Shown in pieces: positions 1-7,777 of a stretch of 64,000 bases of DNA. A program made the position numbers and the translations under genes. Below the pieces are notes generated by a model. It worked only from the letters and a program-made list of their open reading frames with translations, did no database searches and was not told the DNA's origin. Location: NCBI RefSeq assembly GCF_000761215.1, contig NZ_CP009438.1, forward strand, positions 1,941,501 to 2,005,500, written 5' to 3'. This DNA is from Streptomyces glaucescens (lineage in GTDB: Bacteria; Actinomycetota; Actinomycetes; Streptomycetales; Streptomycetaceae). The stretch's first letter is position 1; every line of letters starts with the position of its first letter.

Positions 1-69
1 GTGCTCGCCGCGGGGTTCGCCGCCCAGGACAAACTCGTCCAGGGCCTGTCGTTGGGAGCCGTGAAATGA
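1..69 (+). CDS. C-terminus of a carbohydrate ABC transporter permease (partial)
   Basis: An open frame enters from the left edge and ends at a TGA at 67-69. The last 22 residues end in a QGLSLGAVK-like tail, which resembles the 'GLTAGAVKG' C-terminus of MalG-type sugar permeases (membrane component of a binding-protein-dependent importer). Its stop overlaps the ATG of the next gene (ATGA at 66-69), so the two are almost certainly co-transcribed. Only 22 residues are visible, so the family assignment is an inference from the tail alone. Confidence 0.5.
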   Translation: MLAAGFAAQDKLVQGLSLGAVK

Positions 70-1061
70 AGGCCGCCGTCATCGAGTCCGTGGGCAAGGC
101 CGTCGTCACCGAGGTCCCGGACCCGACGCCGGGCCCCCGGCAGGTGGTCGTCGAGGTCGCCGCGTGCGGACTGTGCGGCACCGACCTGCACATCCTCCAG
201 GGGGAGTTCGCCCCGAGGCTGCCGATCGTGCCCGGACACGAGTTCGCGGGCACGGTGGTCGGCGTCGGCACGCAGGTCACGGAGCTGTCGGCGGGCGACC
301 GGGTGGCGGTCGACCCGTCCCTGTACTGCCACGAGTGCCGGTACTGCCGCACCGGCCACAGCAACCTGTGCGAACGCTGGGCCGCCATCGGCGTGACCAC
401 GGCGGGCGGCGCGGCGCGCTACGCGGTGGCGCCGGCGGCGAACTGCGTACGGCTCCCCGGTCACATCAGCACCGAGGACGCGGCCCTCATCGAGCCCCTG
501 TCCTGCGCGGTCCGCGGCTACGACGTCCTGCGCTCCCGGCTCGGCGCGCACGTCCTGGTCTACGGCGCGGGAACCATGGGCCTGATGATGCTGGAGCTGG
601 CCAAGCGGACCGGCGCGGCGAGCGTCGACGTCGTGGACGTGAACCCGTCGCGCCTGGAGACCGCCCGCCGCCTGGGCGTCTCCGCGGCCGCCACGACCCC
701 GGACGAGCTGGACCGCCCCCAGGGCTGGGACGTGGTCGTGGACGCCACGGGCAACGCGGCGGCGATCCAGGACGGCCTGGACCGGGTCGCGAAGGCGGGC
801 ACCTTCCTCCAGTTCGGCGTCGCGGACTACGCGACCCGCGTCACCATCGACCCGTACCGCATCTACAACCAGGAGATCACCATCACCGGTTCGATGGCCG
901 TCCTGCACAGCTTCGAGCGGGCGGCGGAACTGTTCGCGAACGGGGTCCTGGACCCGGAGATCCTCATCAGCGACCGCATCCCCCTGGACCGCTACCCCGA
1001 GGCCCTGGCCCGGTTCGCGGCGGGGGAAGGCCGCAAGATCGTGGTGGTGCCGGGAGCCTGA
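66..1061 (+). CDS. Zinc-dependent medium-chain alcohol/polyol dehydrogenase
   Basis: This 331-residue MDR-superfamily oxidoreductase should oxidise an alcohol or polyol with NAD(P). Catalytic-zinc ligands are seen at Cys37 (CGLCGTD) and in the GHEF motif (His58-Glu59). The structural-zinc lobe has Cys88, Cys91, Cys94 and Cys102. A Rossmann GAGTMG motif follows at 167-172. The start overlaps the stop of the upstream sugar-permease gene, and that coupling points to a sugar alcohol (sorbitol- or threonine-dehydrogenase-like) role, although the substrate cannot be read from sequence. A GC-rich hairpin about 100 bp downstream probably ends the operon. Confidence 0.85.
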   Translation: MKAAVIESVGKAVVTEVPDPTPGPRQVVVEVAACGLCGTDLHILQGEFAPRLPIVPGHEFAGTVVGVGTQVTELSAGDRVAVDPSLYCHECRYCRTGHSNLCERWAAIGVTTAGGAARYAVAPAANCVRLPGHISTEDAALIEPLSCAVRGYDVLRSRLGAHVLVYGAGTMGLMMLELAKRTGAASVDVVDVNPSRLETARRLGVSAAATTPDELDRPQGWDVVVDATGNAAAIQDGLDRVAKAGTFLQFGVADYATRVTIDPYRIYNQEITITGSMAVLHSFERAAELFANGVLDPEILISDRIPLDRYPEALARFAAGEGRKIVVVPGA

Positions 1062-1158
1062 CCGCCGCCGGCTCCCCGCGTCCGGCCCGCATCCGACCGG
1101 GCGGGGGCGTGAACCCCTGGGCCCCGCGTCCGACCGGCCGAGGCATGAAGCCCCCGGG

Positions 1159-1182
1159 CCCCGCCCCCGGCCCGGGGCGGGG
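1159..1182 (+). terminator. GC-rich hairpin after the dehydrogenase gene
   Basis: CCCCGCCCC pairs perfectly with GGGGCGGGG, giving a 9-bp stem and 6-nt loop. No U-tract follows, as is usual in Streptomyces. It lies in the 392-bp gap between the dehydrogenase and the TerD gene; apart from this, the repeats at 1270 and the promoter at 1419, I see nothing else in that gap. Confidence 0.45.
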
Positions 1183-1269
1183 CAGGAACCCCCGGGCCCC
1201 GCCCGCGGGCCGAGACGTTCCTCGCCGAAACGGTGGCCGGCGACGCCCGGCTGATGACGGTCCCCGTCC

Positions 1270-1330
1270 GGCGACGGCCCCCGGCCGGCGACGGCCCCCG
1301 GCCGGCGACGGCCCCCGGCCGGCGACGGCC
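1270..1330. repeat. Three and a half tandem copies of a 17-bp GC-rich unit
   Basis: The unit GGCGACGGCCCCCGGCC is repeated perfectly at 1270-1286, 1287-1303 and 1304-1320, and a partial fourth copy runs to 1330. It is noncoding. The uninterrupted identity suggests recent slippage, so copy number may vary between strains. Confidence 0.85.
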
Positions 1331-1418
1331 CGCTGGACCGGGACCGCCGCCGGGGCGACGAGCGCCGGGCCCGCGGCCACCCGCGTCACGCCGGTGACCC
1401 GATCGGCGGGTGGGTAAG

Positions 1419-1444
1419 GGAACGGCAAAACGGCCCCGCTCGTT
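1419..1444 (+). promoter_or_regulatory. ECF sigma-type promoter (GGAAC-N18-GTT) for the TerD gene
   Basis: GGAAC at 1419-1423 is followed by 18 nt and GTT at 1442-1444. This matches the SigR/ECF pattern GGAAT-N18-GTT of Streptomyces. The ATG at 1454 lies 9 nt after GTT and no Shine-Dalgarno is visible, so the transcript would be leaderless or nearly so. Pattern match only; other ECF sigmas with similar -35 elements are possible. Confidence 0.45.
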
Positions 1445-1453
1445 CTACCGGGT

Positions 1454-2671
1454 ATGACAGCTATGACCCCCGGCTCGAACATCCCGCTCTCCGCCGCCCG
1501 CGTGTCGGTGGACGTCGCCGCCCCGGTGCGGCTGGACGTTTCGGGCCTGCTGCTCACCGCCGACGGCAAGGTGCGCTCCGACGACGACTTCATCTTCTAC
1601 AACCAGCCCTCGGGCCCGGGCGTGACCTACCGCTCCGGCGGCGGCTCCGCGCCCGACGCGATCACGGTCGACACCACGGCCGTACCGCCCGGCATCGAGA
1701 AGATCGTCGTCACCGCCAGCCCGGACGCGGCCGGTCAGACCTTCCAGGGCATCGAACCGACGGCGACCATCCGCAACGCCGACGACAACAGCGTCCTGGC
1801 CACCTTCACGCCCCCGCGGCTCGGCACCGAGACGGCCCTGGTGATCGTGGAGATCTACCTGCGCAACGGCCAGTGGAAGGCCCGCGCGGTCGGCCAGGGG
1901 TACGCCGACGGCCTGGCCGGCATCGCCACCGACTTCGGCGTCTCGGTGGAGGAGCCCGCCCCGGCCGCCGCCCCCGCCCAGCCGGTCACCCCGCCCCCGG
2001 CCCCCGCCCAGCCGCCCGCCCCCGTGGCGGACCCGCGCCTGGCCGCTCCCCCGGCCCCGGCCGCCCCTCCGGCGCCGCCCGCCCCCGGCGCCGGGAAGAT
2101 CAACCTGGACAAGGGCCGGGTCAGCCTCCAGAAGAACCAGACCGTCTCCCTGATGAAGGGCGGCCGTCCGCTGCTCTCCCAGGTCAAGATGGGCCTCGGC
2201 TGGGAGCCGGCGTACCGCGGCAAGGACATCGACCTGGACGCCTCGGTCATCGCCTACGGCCCCCAGCGCAACCACATCGACAGCTGCTACTTCGGCAAGC
2301 TGACGATCGTGGGCGGCGCGATCCGCCACTCCGGCGACAACCTCACCGGCGAGGGCGGCGGTGACGACGAGGTCATCACGGTCGACCTGGGCCGCCTCCC
2401 CCAGGAGGTCTCCGGCCTGGTCTTCACCGTGAACTCGTTCTCCGGCCAGAAGTTCACCGAGGTCGCCAAGGCGTACTGCCGCCTGATCGACGCCATGACC
2501 GGCGAGGAGCTGGTCCGCTTCGACCTGACCGGCGCGGAGCCGCAGACCGGCGTGATGATGGCCAAGCTGATCCGCCAGTATTCCGGCGAGTGGGAGATGA
2601 CGGCCATGGGCCAGTTCGTGAAGGCCCGCACGGTCCGCAACATGGTCAAGCCGGCGGCGCAGGCGCTGTGA
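1454..2671 (+). CDS. Tandem TerD-domain protein (tellurium-resistance family)
   Basis: This 405-residue cytoplasmic protein has two TerD-like domains (about 1-167 and 215-400) joined by a roughly 45-residue Pro/Ala linker. The first holds the DDDFIFYNQP segment characteristic of TerD. The second begins INLDKGRVSLQK and carries GLGWEP and DLDASVIAYG, typical Ca-binding TerD sequence. The family is linked to tellurite, phage and envelope stress, but its biochemical role is unresolved. ATG1454 and ATG1463 are both possible starts, and neither has a clear ribosome-binding site; the ECF-type promoter upstream favours 1454. A hairpin follows at 2690. Confidence 0.85.
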   Translation: MTAMTPGSNIPLSAARVSVDVAAPVRLDVSGLLLTADGKVRSDDDFIFYNQPSGPGVTYRSGGGSAPDAITVDTTAVPPGIEKIVVTASPDAAGQTFQGIEPTATIRNADDNSVLATFTPPRLGTETALVIVEIYLRNGQWKARAVGQGYADGLAGIATDFGVSVEEPAPAAAPAQPVTPPPAPAQPPAPVADPRLAAPPAPAAPPAPPAPGAGKINLDKGRVSLQKNQTVSLMKGGRPLLSQVKMGLGWEPAYRGKDIDLDASVIAYGPQRNHIDSCYFGKLTIVGGAIRHSGDNLTGEGGGDDEVITVDLGRLPQEVSGLVFTVNSFSGQKFTEVAKAYCRLIDAMTGEELVRFDLTGAEPQTGVMMAKLIRQYSGEWEMTAMGQFVKARTVRNMVKPAAQAL

Positions 2672-2689
2672 CGTCGGGTCGGGGCCCGG

Positions 2690-2713
2690 GGGCGCCCCGG
2701 CCGGGGGGCGCCC
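2690..2713. terminator. Hairpin between convergent TerD and DUF genes
   Basis: GGGCGCCCC at 2690-2698 pairs perfectly with GGGGCGCCC at 2705-2713 around a 6-nt loop. It lies 19 nt after the TerD stop and in the convergent gap, so it can serve either strand. Confidence 0.5.
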
Positions 2714-2762
2714 GGCGGCCGCACCGGCGGGGCCGGACCGCCGTACGCCCCTGACGGCCCCG

Positions 2763-2807
2763 CCGCGGGCGGTCCTGCCGCGGGCGGTCCTGCCGCAGGC
2801 GGTCAGC
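2763..2807. repeat. Three tandem 15-bp units overlapping a gene end
   Basis: CCGCGGGCGGTCCTG occurs at 2763-2777 and 2778-2792, and a diverged copy at 2793-2807 contains the stop codon of the minus-strand gene that ends at 2803. The array may reflect duplication of the gene's 3' end. Confidence 0.7.
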
Positions 2808-4230
2808 CGCTCTGCTGCGACCGCGCCTTGAACGCGGCCTTGCGCGCCTCCTTGGCGATCTTCTTGTCGGGGTGGATGCGCCCCATCGCCTCCAGCACGT
2901 CCGCGGTGGCCGGGTGGCCCACCCGCCAGACCGCCGAGAAGAAGCCGCTGTGCTGCTCGGCCAGACCCTCCACGAGGGCCCGCAGCTCCGCGGAGTTGCC
3001 CTCGGCGGCGAGCTGGGCGGCGACCGTGTCGATGGTCAGCCAGAAGACCATCGCCTCGGACGGCGGCGGCACGTCCGCGGCGCCGCGTTCGCTGAGCCAC
3101 ACGCGCGCGAGTCCGCCCAGTTCCGCGTCGTCCAGCACGTCCCGCAGCGCGGGCTCGGCCTCGGCGCCGACCAGCGACAGCGCCTGCTGGCAGCGCAGCC
3201 GGCGCAGCGGCGCCCCGGCGTCGCCCCCGCGTGCGGCGGCCAGCAGCTCCCGGGCGGCGGCGAGGGGTTCGCGCCGGGCCAGCCACTGCTCGGTCTCGGC
3301 CTGCGCGGCCCGCGGGCCGAATCCGGCAGTGCCGTCCAGCAGGGCGTCGGCGCCCTTGTCGGCGAGGTCCCCGACGGCGGGCGCGTCGAAGCCCGCCTCC
3401 AGCAGCCGGGCCCGCAGCCCGTACCGGCCGAGCGGGGTGAGGCGGACCAGGCCGTAGCGGGTGACGTCGGTGTCGTCGACGGGCGCGCCCGGCTCCTCGT
3501 CGGCGTCCGCCATCAGCGCCTCGTCGACCGGCCGGTACTCGACGAGTCCGGCCGGTTCCAGCATCCGGAACTGGTCGTCGAGCCGCATCATCGCGTCGGA
3601 GACCTGCTGCAGGACGTCGTTGCTGGGCTCGGTCATGCCGTCCGGGACGATGACGGACGCGGCGAGCGCGGGCAGCGGGACGGGACCGTCGCCGGCGCCG
3701 TCCTCGCTGACGCTGAGCAGGTAGAGGTTGGCGAGGACGCCGTCGAGGAACGCGGCCTCGCGCCCGGGGTCCCAGTCGAGCGCGGAGAGGTCGACCCGGC
3801 CCCCCTCGTCGAGCGCGTCGACGAGGGCGTCCAGGTCGGGCACGCTCGCGTCGGCGAGCACGGCCTCCAGGGCGTCCTGCCAGACGCCGAGGACGTCCTG
3901 CGGGGAGCCGCCGGTGAGCAGGGCCAGGCCGGCGCCGGCGGCGACGGTGCCCTCCTCCTCGTCGACGATCTCGACGAGCCCGGTGTCCACGGCCACCCGC
4001 CAGGCCGCACCGGCCGCGGCGACGGCGTCCTCCCCGCTCAGGCCCAGCGCCTCGGCCGCCGCGGGCAGTTCCTCCTCGGCGAGCCCGCCGCCGGCGTCGA
4101 CGCGGGTGTCCGGCCCGGCCCAGCGGGCGAGCCGGGCGGCACGGGAGAGGAGCGGGGCGGTCAGCGCGTCGCGCGCCAGCTCCGCGTCGGAGGCCAGCCG
4201 TACCGGCGGGAGGGTGGAACTGTCTGACAT
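2803..4230 (-). CDS. Uncharacterised acidic actinobacterial protein
   Basis: This 475-residue protein has no signal peptide or membrane segment. It is Ala/Leu/Asp/Glu-rich and almost wholly helical, with a basic C-terminal tail (KKIAKEARKAAFKARSQQSG). A central stretch (RYGLVRLTPLGRYGLR, around 270) resembles a winged-helix end, and the C-terminal half looks like degenerate HEAT-type helices. I do not recognise a characterised family. The start is supported by AGGAGA about 6-10 nt upstream. It converges with the TerD gene and diverges from the secreted nuclease-like gene. Confidence 0.75.
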   Translation of the reverse strand: MSDSSTLPPVRLASDAELARDALTAPLLSRAARLARWAGPDTRVDAGGGLAEEELPAAAEALGLSGEDAVAAAGAAWRVAVDTGLVEIVDEEEGTVAAGAGLALLTGGSPQDVLGVWQDALEAVLADASVPDLDALVDALDEGGRVDLSALDWDPGREAAFLDGVLANLYLLSVSEDGAGDGPVPLPALAASVIVPDGMTEPSNDVLQQVSDAMMRLDDQFRMLEPAGLVEYRPVDEALMADADEEPGAPVDDTDVTRYGLVRLTPLGRYGLRARLLEAGFDAPAVGDLADKGADALLDGTAGFGPRAAQAETEQWLARREPLAAARELLAAARGGDAGAPLRRLRCQQALSLVGAEAEPALRDVLDDAELGGLARVWLSERGAADVPPPSEAMVFWLTIDTVAAQLAAEGNSAELRALVEGLAEQHSGFFSAVWRVGHPATADVLEAMGRIHPDKKIAKEARKAAFKARSQQSG

Positions 4231-4571
4231 CGGCTGATTCTCCTAGGGGCGCCCGGGCGGCGTACGGCCAGGCGTACGACCGGTGGTTCAGCCGCTCAGC
4301 CTAGACGGATTTCCACCCATGCCACCCGGTTCATCTCCTCGTCACCGGCCGTCCATGGCCGAAACCTTGACAACCGGCGGGAGCAGGCAGGAGATTGACG
4401 CGCGTAGAAGTCGGCGGACACCTGTTCACCGACCGGGGTACGGCACAACTCCCTCACCGGGCACGCCGCTCCCCGCTCTCTACGCGCGTCGCCACCGCCC
4501 CGCCGGTCGCGGCTCCGACCTCCCGTTCCACCCTCGTCCCGGCGCCCATGTACGTCCCCGGAGGGATCCCG

Positions 4572-6401
4572 TTGCCGAGCAAGTCTTCCGCGCGCCTCGC
4601 CGCGCTCACCGTCGCCGCCGTGTGTTCCGCGGCGTCCACCGTCGTCCTCACCTCCCCGGCCCACGCGGACAGCGTGCGCATCCGTGACATCCAGGGCACG
4701 ACCCGGATATCGCCGTACGCCGGCAAGCAGGTCACCGACGTGGCCGGAATCGTCACCGGCATCCGGACGTACGGCTCCTCGCGCGGCTTCTGGATCCAGG
4801 ACCCGGACGCGGACGCCGACCCGGCCACCAGCGAGGGCGTCTTCGTCTTCACCGGCTCCACGCCCAAGGGCGTCGCCGTGGGTGACGCGGTGACCGTGTC
4901 GGGCACCGTGTCCGAGTTCGTCCCCGGCGGCACCTCCTCCGGCAACCAGGCCGTCACCGAGATCACCAAGCCGACGGTGAAGGTCGTCTCCAGCGGCAAC
5001 CCCGTCCCCGCCCCGGTGCTCATCGACGCCGGTGCGGTGCCGGACGCCTACGCCCCGGCGGGCGACCCGGCGGCCAACGGCTCGGTCAACGCCCTGCCGC
5101 TGCGCCCCGCGACGTACGCCCTGGACCTGTACGAGGCCCTGGAGGGCATGAACGTCCGGGTCGCCGACGCCCGGGTGGTCGGCGCCACCGACCCGTACAC
5201 CGAGCTGTGGGTCACGGTGAAGCCCGACGAGCACGACAACCGGCGCGGCGGCACGGTCTACGGCTCCTACACCGCCCAGAACACCGGCCGGATCATGATC
5301 CAGTCGCTGGGCAAGCCGGCCGACTTCCCCAAGGCGGACGTCGGTGACACCCTCACGGGCGCCACCACCGGCCCGCTGGACTACAACCAGTTCGGCGGCT
5401 ACACCCTCGTCGCGAGCGAGCTGGGCACCCTGGAGAGCGGCGGCCTGGAGCGCGAGACCACCCGCAAGCAGAAGAACGGCGAGCTGGCGGTCGCGACGTA
5501 CAACGTCGAGAACCTGGACCCGTCCGACGACACCTTCGCCGCGCACGCCGCCGCGATCGTCACCAACCTGCGCTCGCCCGACATCGTGTCCCTGGAGGAG
5601 ATCCAGGACAACAACGGCGCGACGGACGACGGCACGGTGGCCGCCGACCGGACGGTGGCCAAGCTGATCGACGCCATCACGGCGGCGGGCGGCCCGCGCT
5701 ACGACTGGCGCGCCGTCGACCCGGTGAACAACACGGACGGCGGCGAGCCCGGCGGCAACATCCGCCAGGTGTTCCTCTTCAACCCCGAGCGGGTCTCCTT
5801 CACCGACCGCGCGGGCGGCGACGCGAACACCGCGACCGGCGTCGTCCGGGAGCGCGGCAAGGCCGCGCTGACCGTGTCCCCCGGCCGTGTCGACCCGGCG
5901 AACGAGGCGTGGAGGAACAGCCGCAAGCCGCTGGTGGGCGAGTTCGTCTTCCGCGGCCGCACGGTGTTCGTGATCGCCAACCACTTCAACTCCAAGGGCG
6001 GCGACCAGGGCCTGACCTCGCAGTACCAGCCCCCGGCGCGCAGCTCCGAGGTCCAGCGCCACCTCCAGGCGACGGCCGTGAACGCCTTCGTCAAGGAGAT
6101 CCTCGCCGTCCAGAAGAACGCGGACGTCGTCGCGCTCGGCGACATCAACGACTTCGAGTTCTCCGGCACGGCCAAGGCCCTCGAGGGCGACGGCGAGCTG
6201 TGGTCGGCGGTCAAGTCGCTGCCCCGCGACGAGCGCTACTCGTACGTCTACCAGGGCAACAGCCAGGTCCTCGACCAGATCCTGATCAGCCCGGCGATCC
6301 GGCGCGGCTGCGACTTCGAGTACGACAGCGTGCACCTGAACGCCGAGTTCCACGACCAGATCAGCGACCACGACCCGCAGGTGCTGCGCTTCCGCCCGTA
6401 G
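4572..6401 (+). CDS. Secreted endonuclease/exonuclease/phosphatase (EEP) protein with N-terminal OB fold
   Basis: I chose the TTG at 4572 because GGAGGG at 4560-4565 precedes it by 6 nt and because it opens directly with a Sec signal peptide ending AHA. The frame stays open back to 4395, but that adds an untypical Arg/Pro-rich extension. The mature protein (609 residues in all) has an OB-fold-like domain (VRIRDIQG to SGTVSEF) and then an EEP domain with the family landmarks ATYNVENLD, EEIQDN, NHFNSKGGD, GDINDFE and SDHDP. This resembles extracellular NucH/ExeM-like nucleases, suggesting a role in scavenging DNA or phosphate. Confidence 0.85.
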   Translation: MPSKSSARLAALTVAAVCSAASTVVLTSPAHADSVRIRDIQGTTRISPYAGKQVTDVAGIVTGIRTYGSSRGFWIQDPDADADPATSEGVFVFTGSTPKGVAVGDAVTVSGTVSEFVPGGTSSGNQAVTEITKPTVKVVSSGNPVPAPVLIDAGAVPDAYAPAGDPAANGSVNALPLRPATYALDLYEALEGMNVRVADARVVGATDPYTELWVTVKPDEHDNRRGGTVYGSYTAQNTGRIMIQSLGKPADFPKADVGDTLTGATTGPLDYNQFGGYTLVASELGTLESGGLERETTRKQKNGELAVATYNVENLDPSDDTFAAHAAAIVTNLRSPDIVSLEEIQDNNGATDDGTVAADRTVAKLIDAITAAGGPRYDWRAVDPVNNTDGGEPGGNIRQVFLFNPERVSFTDRAGGDANTATGVVRERGKAALTVSPGRVDPANEAWRNSRKPLVGEFVFRGRTVFVIANHFNSKGGDQGLTSQYQPPARSSEVQRHLQATAVNAFVKEILAVQKNADVVALGDINDFEFSGTAKALEGDGELWSAVKSLPRDERYSYVYQGNSQVLDQILISPAIRRGCDFEYDSVHLNAEFHDQISDHDPQVLRFRP

Positions 6402-6425
6402 CCGGCGATCCGGCGGGCCGGGCGA

Positions 6426-7130
6426 TCAGCCCGGCAGCAGGCCCACGGCGTGCTGGTAGCGGGTGCCGGTGAACCCCTTCACCCCGGGGTACGTCCGCAC
6501 CCGCTCCCACTGCTCACCGCCGTCGCCGATGCCCTCGCCGGGCGCGGCGAGGACGGCGTCGTAGGCCCGCTCGCTCTCCCACTCGGCGTAGTTGAGGACG
6601 TGGGTGCCGTCCTTGCTGAGGTGGAAGTGGGCGGCGATCAGGCCGCGGTGGCCGGCCGGGTCGCCGGCCAGGGCCCGCAGCACCTCGCCGATCCAGTCGG
6701 CGCGCCGCCCGGCCGCGTCCGGTTCGAAGTCGATCCGGACGGTCACGATCAGACCCGGCACCCGGGTGTCGCCGGCGGCCCGCTCACGGCTGCGCGGCCG
6801 GCCGTAGCGGTCGAGCCCGAGACGCTCGATGCCCGGTACCAGGGTGTCGATCTCGTCGACGCGCTCCTGCCGCCGCGTCTTGAAGAACGCCTCGTAGCCC
6901 GCCTCGCTCGTCCACTGCGAGTAGTGCATCAGGGTGGCGCCGTCGCGGCCGGTGTAGACGTGGTAGCCGAGCAGCCCGTCGGCCGGCCACGGGCGGCGCT
7001 CCCAGGTCCCGGCGATCGCCTCCACGGTGGCCCGCTGCCGCTCGGGGGTGCCGACCCGCCACGTGCTGAAGAAGGGCGCCGCGGCGTCCGGGCGGGTGAG
7101 GTCGGGATGGGCGTCGGTACGGCGGGTCAT
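6426..7130 (-). CDS. ecaC: SoxR-regulon antibiotic-biosynthesis-monooxygenase-type protein (ecaC-like)
   Basis: This 234-residue protein contains two ABM/dimeric-alpha-beta-barrel repeats (about 18-110 and 125-225), each with the HYSQW or NYAEW strand typical of cofactor-poor quinone monooxygenases. The start has GGAGGT upstream. The promoter carries an 18-bp SoxR-type box with a 19-bp spacer (see 7171-7201). In S. coelicolor a monooxygenase of the SoxR regulon, SCO1909/ecaC, lies in the matching neighbourhood, and SoxR responds there to redox-active antibiotics such as actinorhodin. The orthology rests on protein type, box and position; I could not run an alignment. Confidence 0.7.
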   Translation of the reverse strand: MTRRTDAHPDLTRPDAAAPFFSTWRVGTPERQRATVEAIAGTWERRPWPADGLLGYHVYTGRDGATLMHYSQWTSEAGYEAFFKTRRQERVDEIDTLVPGIERLGLDRYGRPRSRERAAGDTRVPGLIVTVRIDFEPDAAGRRADWIGEVLRALAGDPAGHRGLIAAHFHLSKDGTHVLNYAEWESERAYDAVLAAPGEGIGDGGEQWERVRTYPGVKGFTGTRYQHAVGLLPG

Positions 7131-7170
7131 GTCAACCTCCGGGAAAGGCTGGTCGGTGGGTGCACCGACC

Positions 7171-7201
7171 AGCCTTCAACCTCAACCTCGATCGAGGTCA
7201 A
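7171..7201 (-). promoter_or_regulatory. SoxR box within a 19-bp-spacer promoter
   Basis: On the minus strand, -35 TTGACC (7201-7196) and -10 AAGGCT (7176-7171) are separated by 19 bp, the overlong spacer typical of MerR-family promoters. Inside lies CCTCGA-N6-TTGAGG (7197-7180), which differs from the SoxR consensus CCTCAA-N6-TTGAGG at one position. A perfect 12-bp inverted repeat (7147-7158 with 7163-7174) lies just downstream and overlaps the -10. No SoxR gene is in this window, so the regulator would act in trans. Confidence 0.7.
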
Positions 7202-7244
7202 GCCGGTTCGGGGCGTCCCCTCCTGTCGCCCCGACGGCCGTCCC

Positions 7245-7610
7245 TCAGCGCCCGCCGTTCCGCCGCCGCAGCACGCCCGCCGCGACGACCGCCGCACCCG
7301 CGAAGAGCACCGGCCGCGGCAGCCGGAGCGCGGCCTGGGCGACCCGGCGCACGGGCTCGGGTGCCCGGTGTTCCACGGCGTACTGCGCTCGGGTGGCGCC
7401 GCCCTGGACGGCGTGCCCCGCCTGGGCCGCGCTGCTGCGCAGCTGGACGGTCATCGCGCCCGCCCTGTCCCTGAGGTCGGCGGCGCGTGCCCGGGCGCGT
7501 TCCCGGACGTCCGCCCTGGCGGCCAATTCCCCGACGGTGGCGCCGAGTTGGCCGCGGGTCCGCTCGGCCTGCCCGCGCAGCTCGGCGGTCCCCTTGGTCC
7601 GGTCGGTCAT
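7245..7610 (-). CDS. DUF3618-type small membrane protein
   Basis: This 121-residue protein has a helical, Arg/Ala-rich cytoplasmic part (about 1-90, rich in RERARARAADLRDRAG-like segments) and one C-terminal hydrophobic helix (PVLFAGAAVVAAGVL) followed by RRRNGGR. That architecture matches DUF3618 proteins of actinomycetes, whose function is unknown. The frame is open up to 7712, but the MTDRTKG start at 7610 has an AAGGGG about 8 nt upstream and fits the family length. Confidence 0.75.
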   Translation of the reverse strand: MTDRTKGTAELRGQAERTRGQLGATVGELAARADVRERARARAADLRDRAGAMTVQLRSSAAQAGHAVQGGATRAQYAVEHRAPEPVRRVAQAALRLPRPVLFAGAAVVAAGVLRRRNGGR

Positions 7611-7777
7611 CGGTGTGCCCCTTCCCTGGTCTGCACGCGTTCGGCGACCCGGGTACCCTGACCGGCCGTCACTACCCTCGCGCGTGCCGCCTTCCGCGTG
7701 TTGCCGCAGCACCCCTTACCGGTACCTCGTAGCAGATTTAAGTGGAGCTGCGCCCGCTGGCCGCCGAGACTGCTCCC

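Noticed and set aside
4395..4571. N-terminal extension of the EEP nuclease
   Set aside because: The extension lacks a ribosome-binding site and delays the signal peptide; TTG4572 has both.
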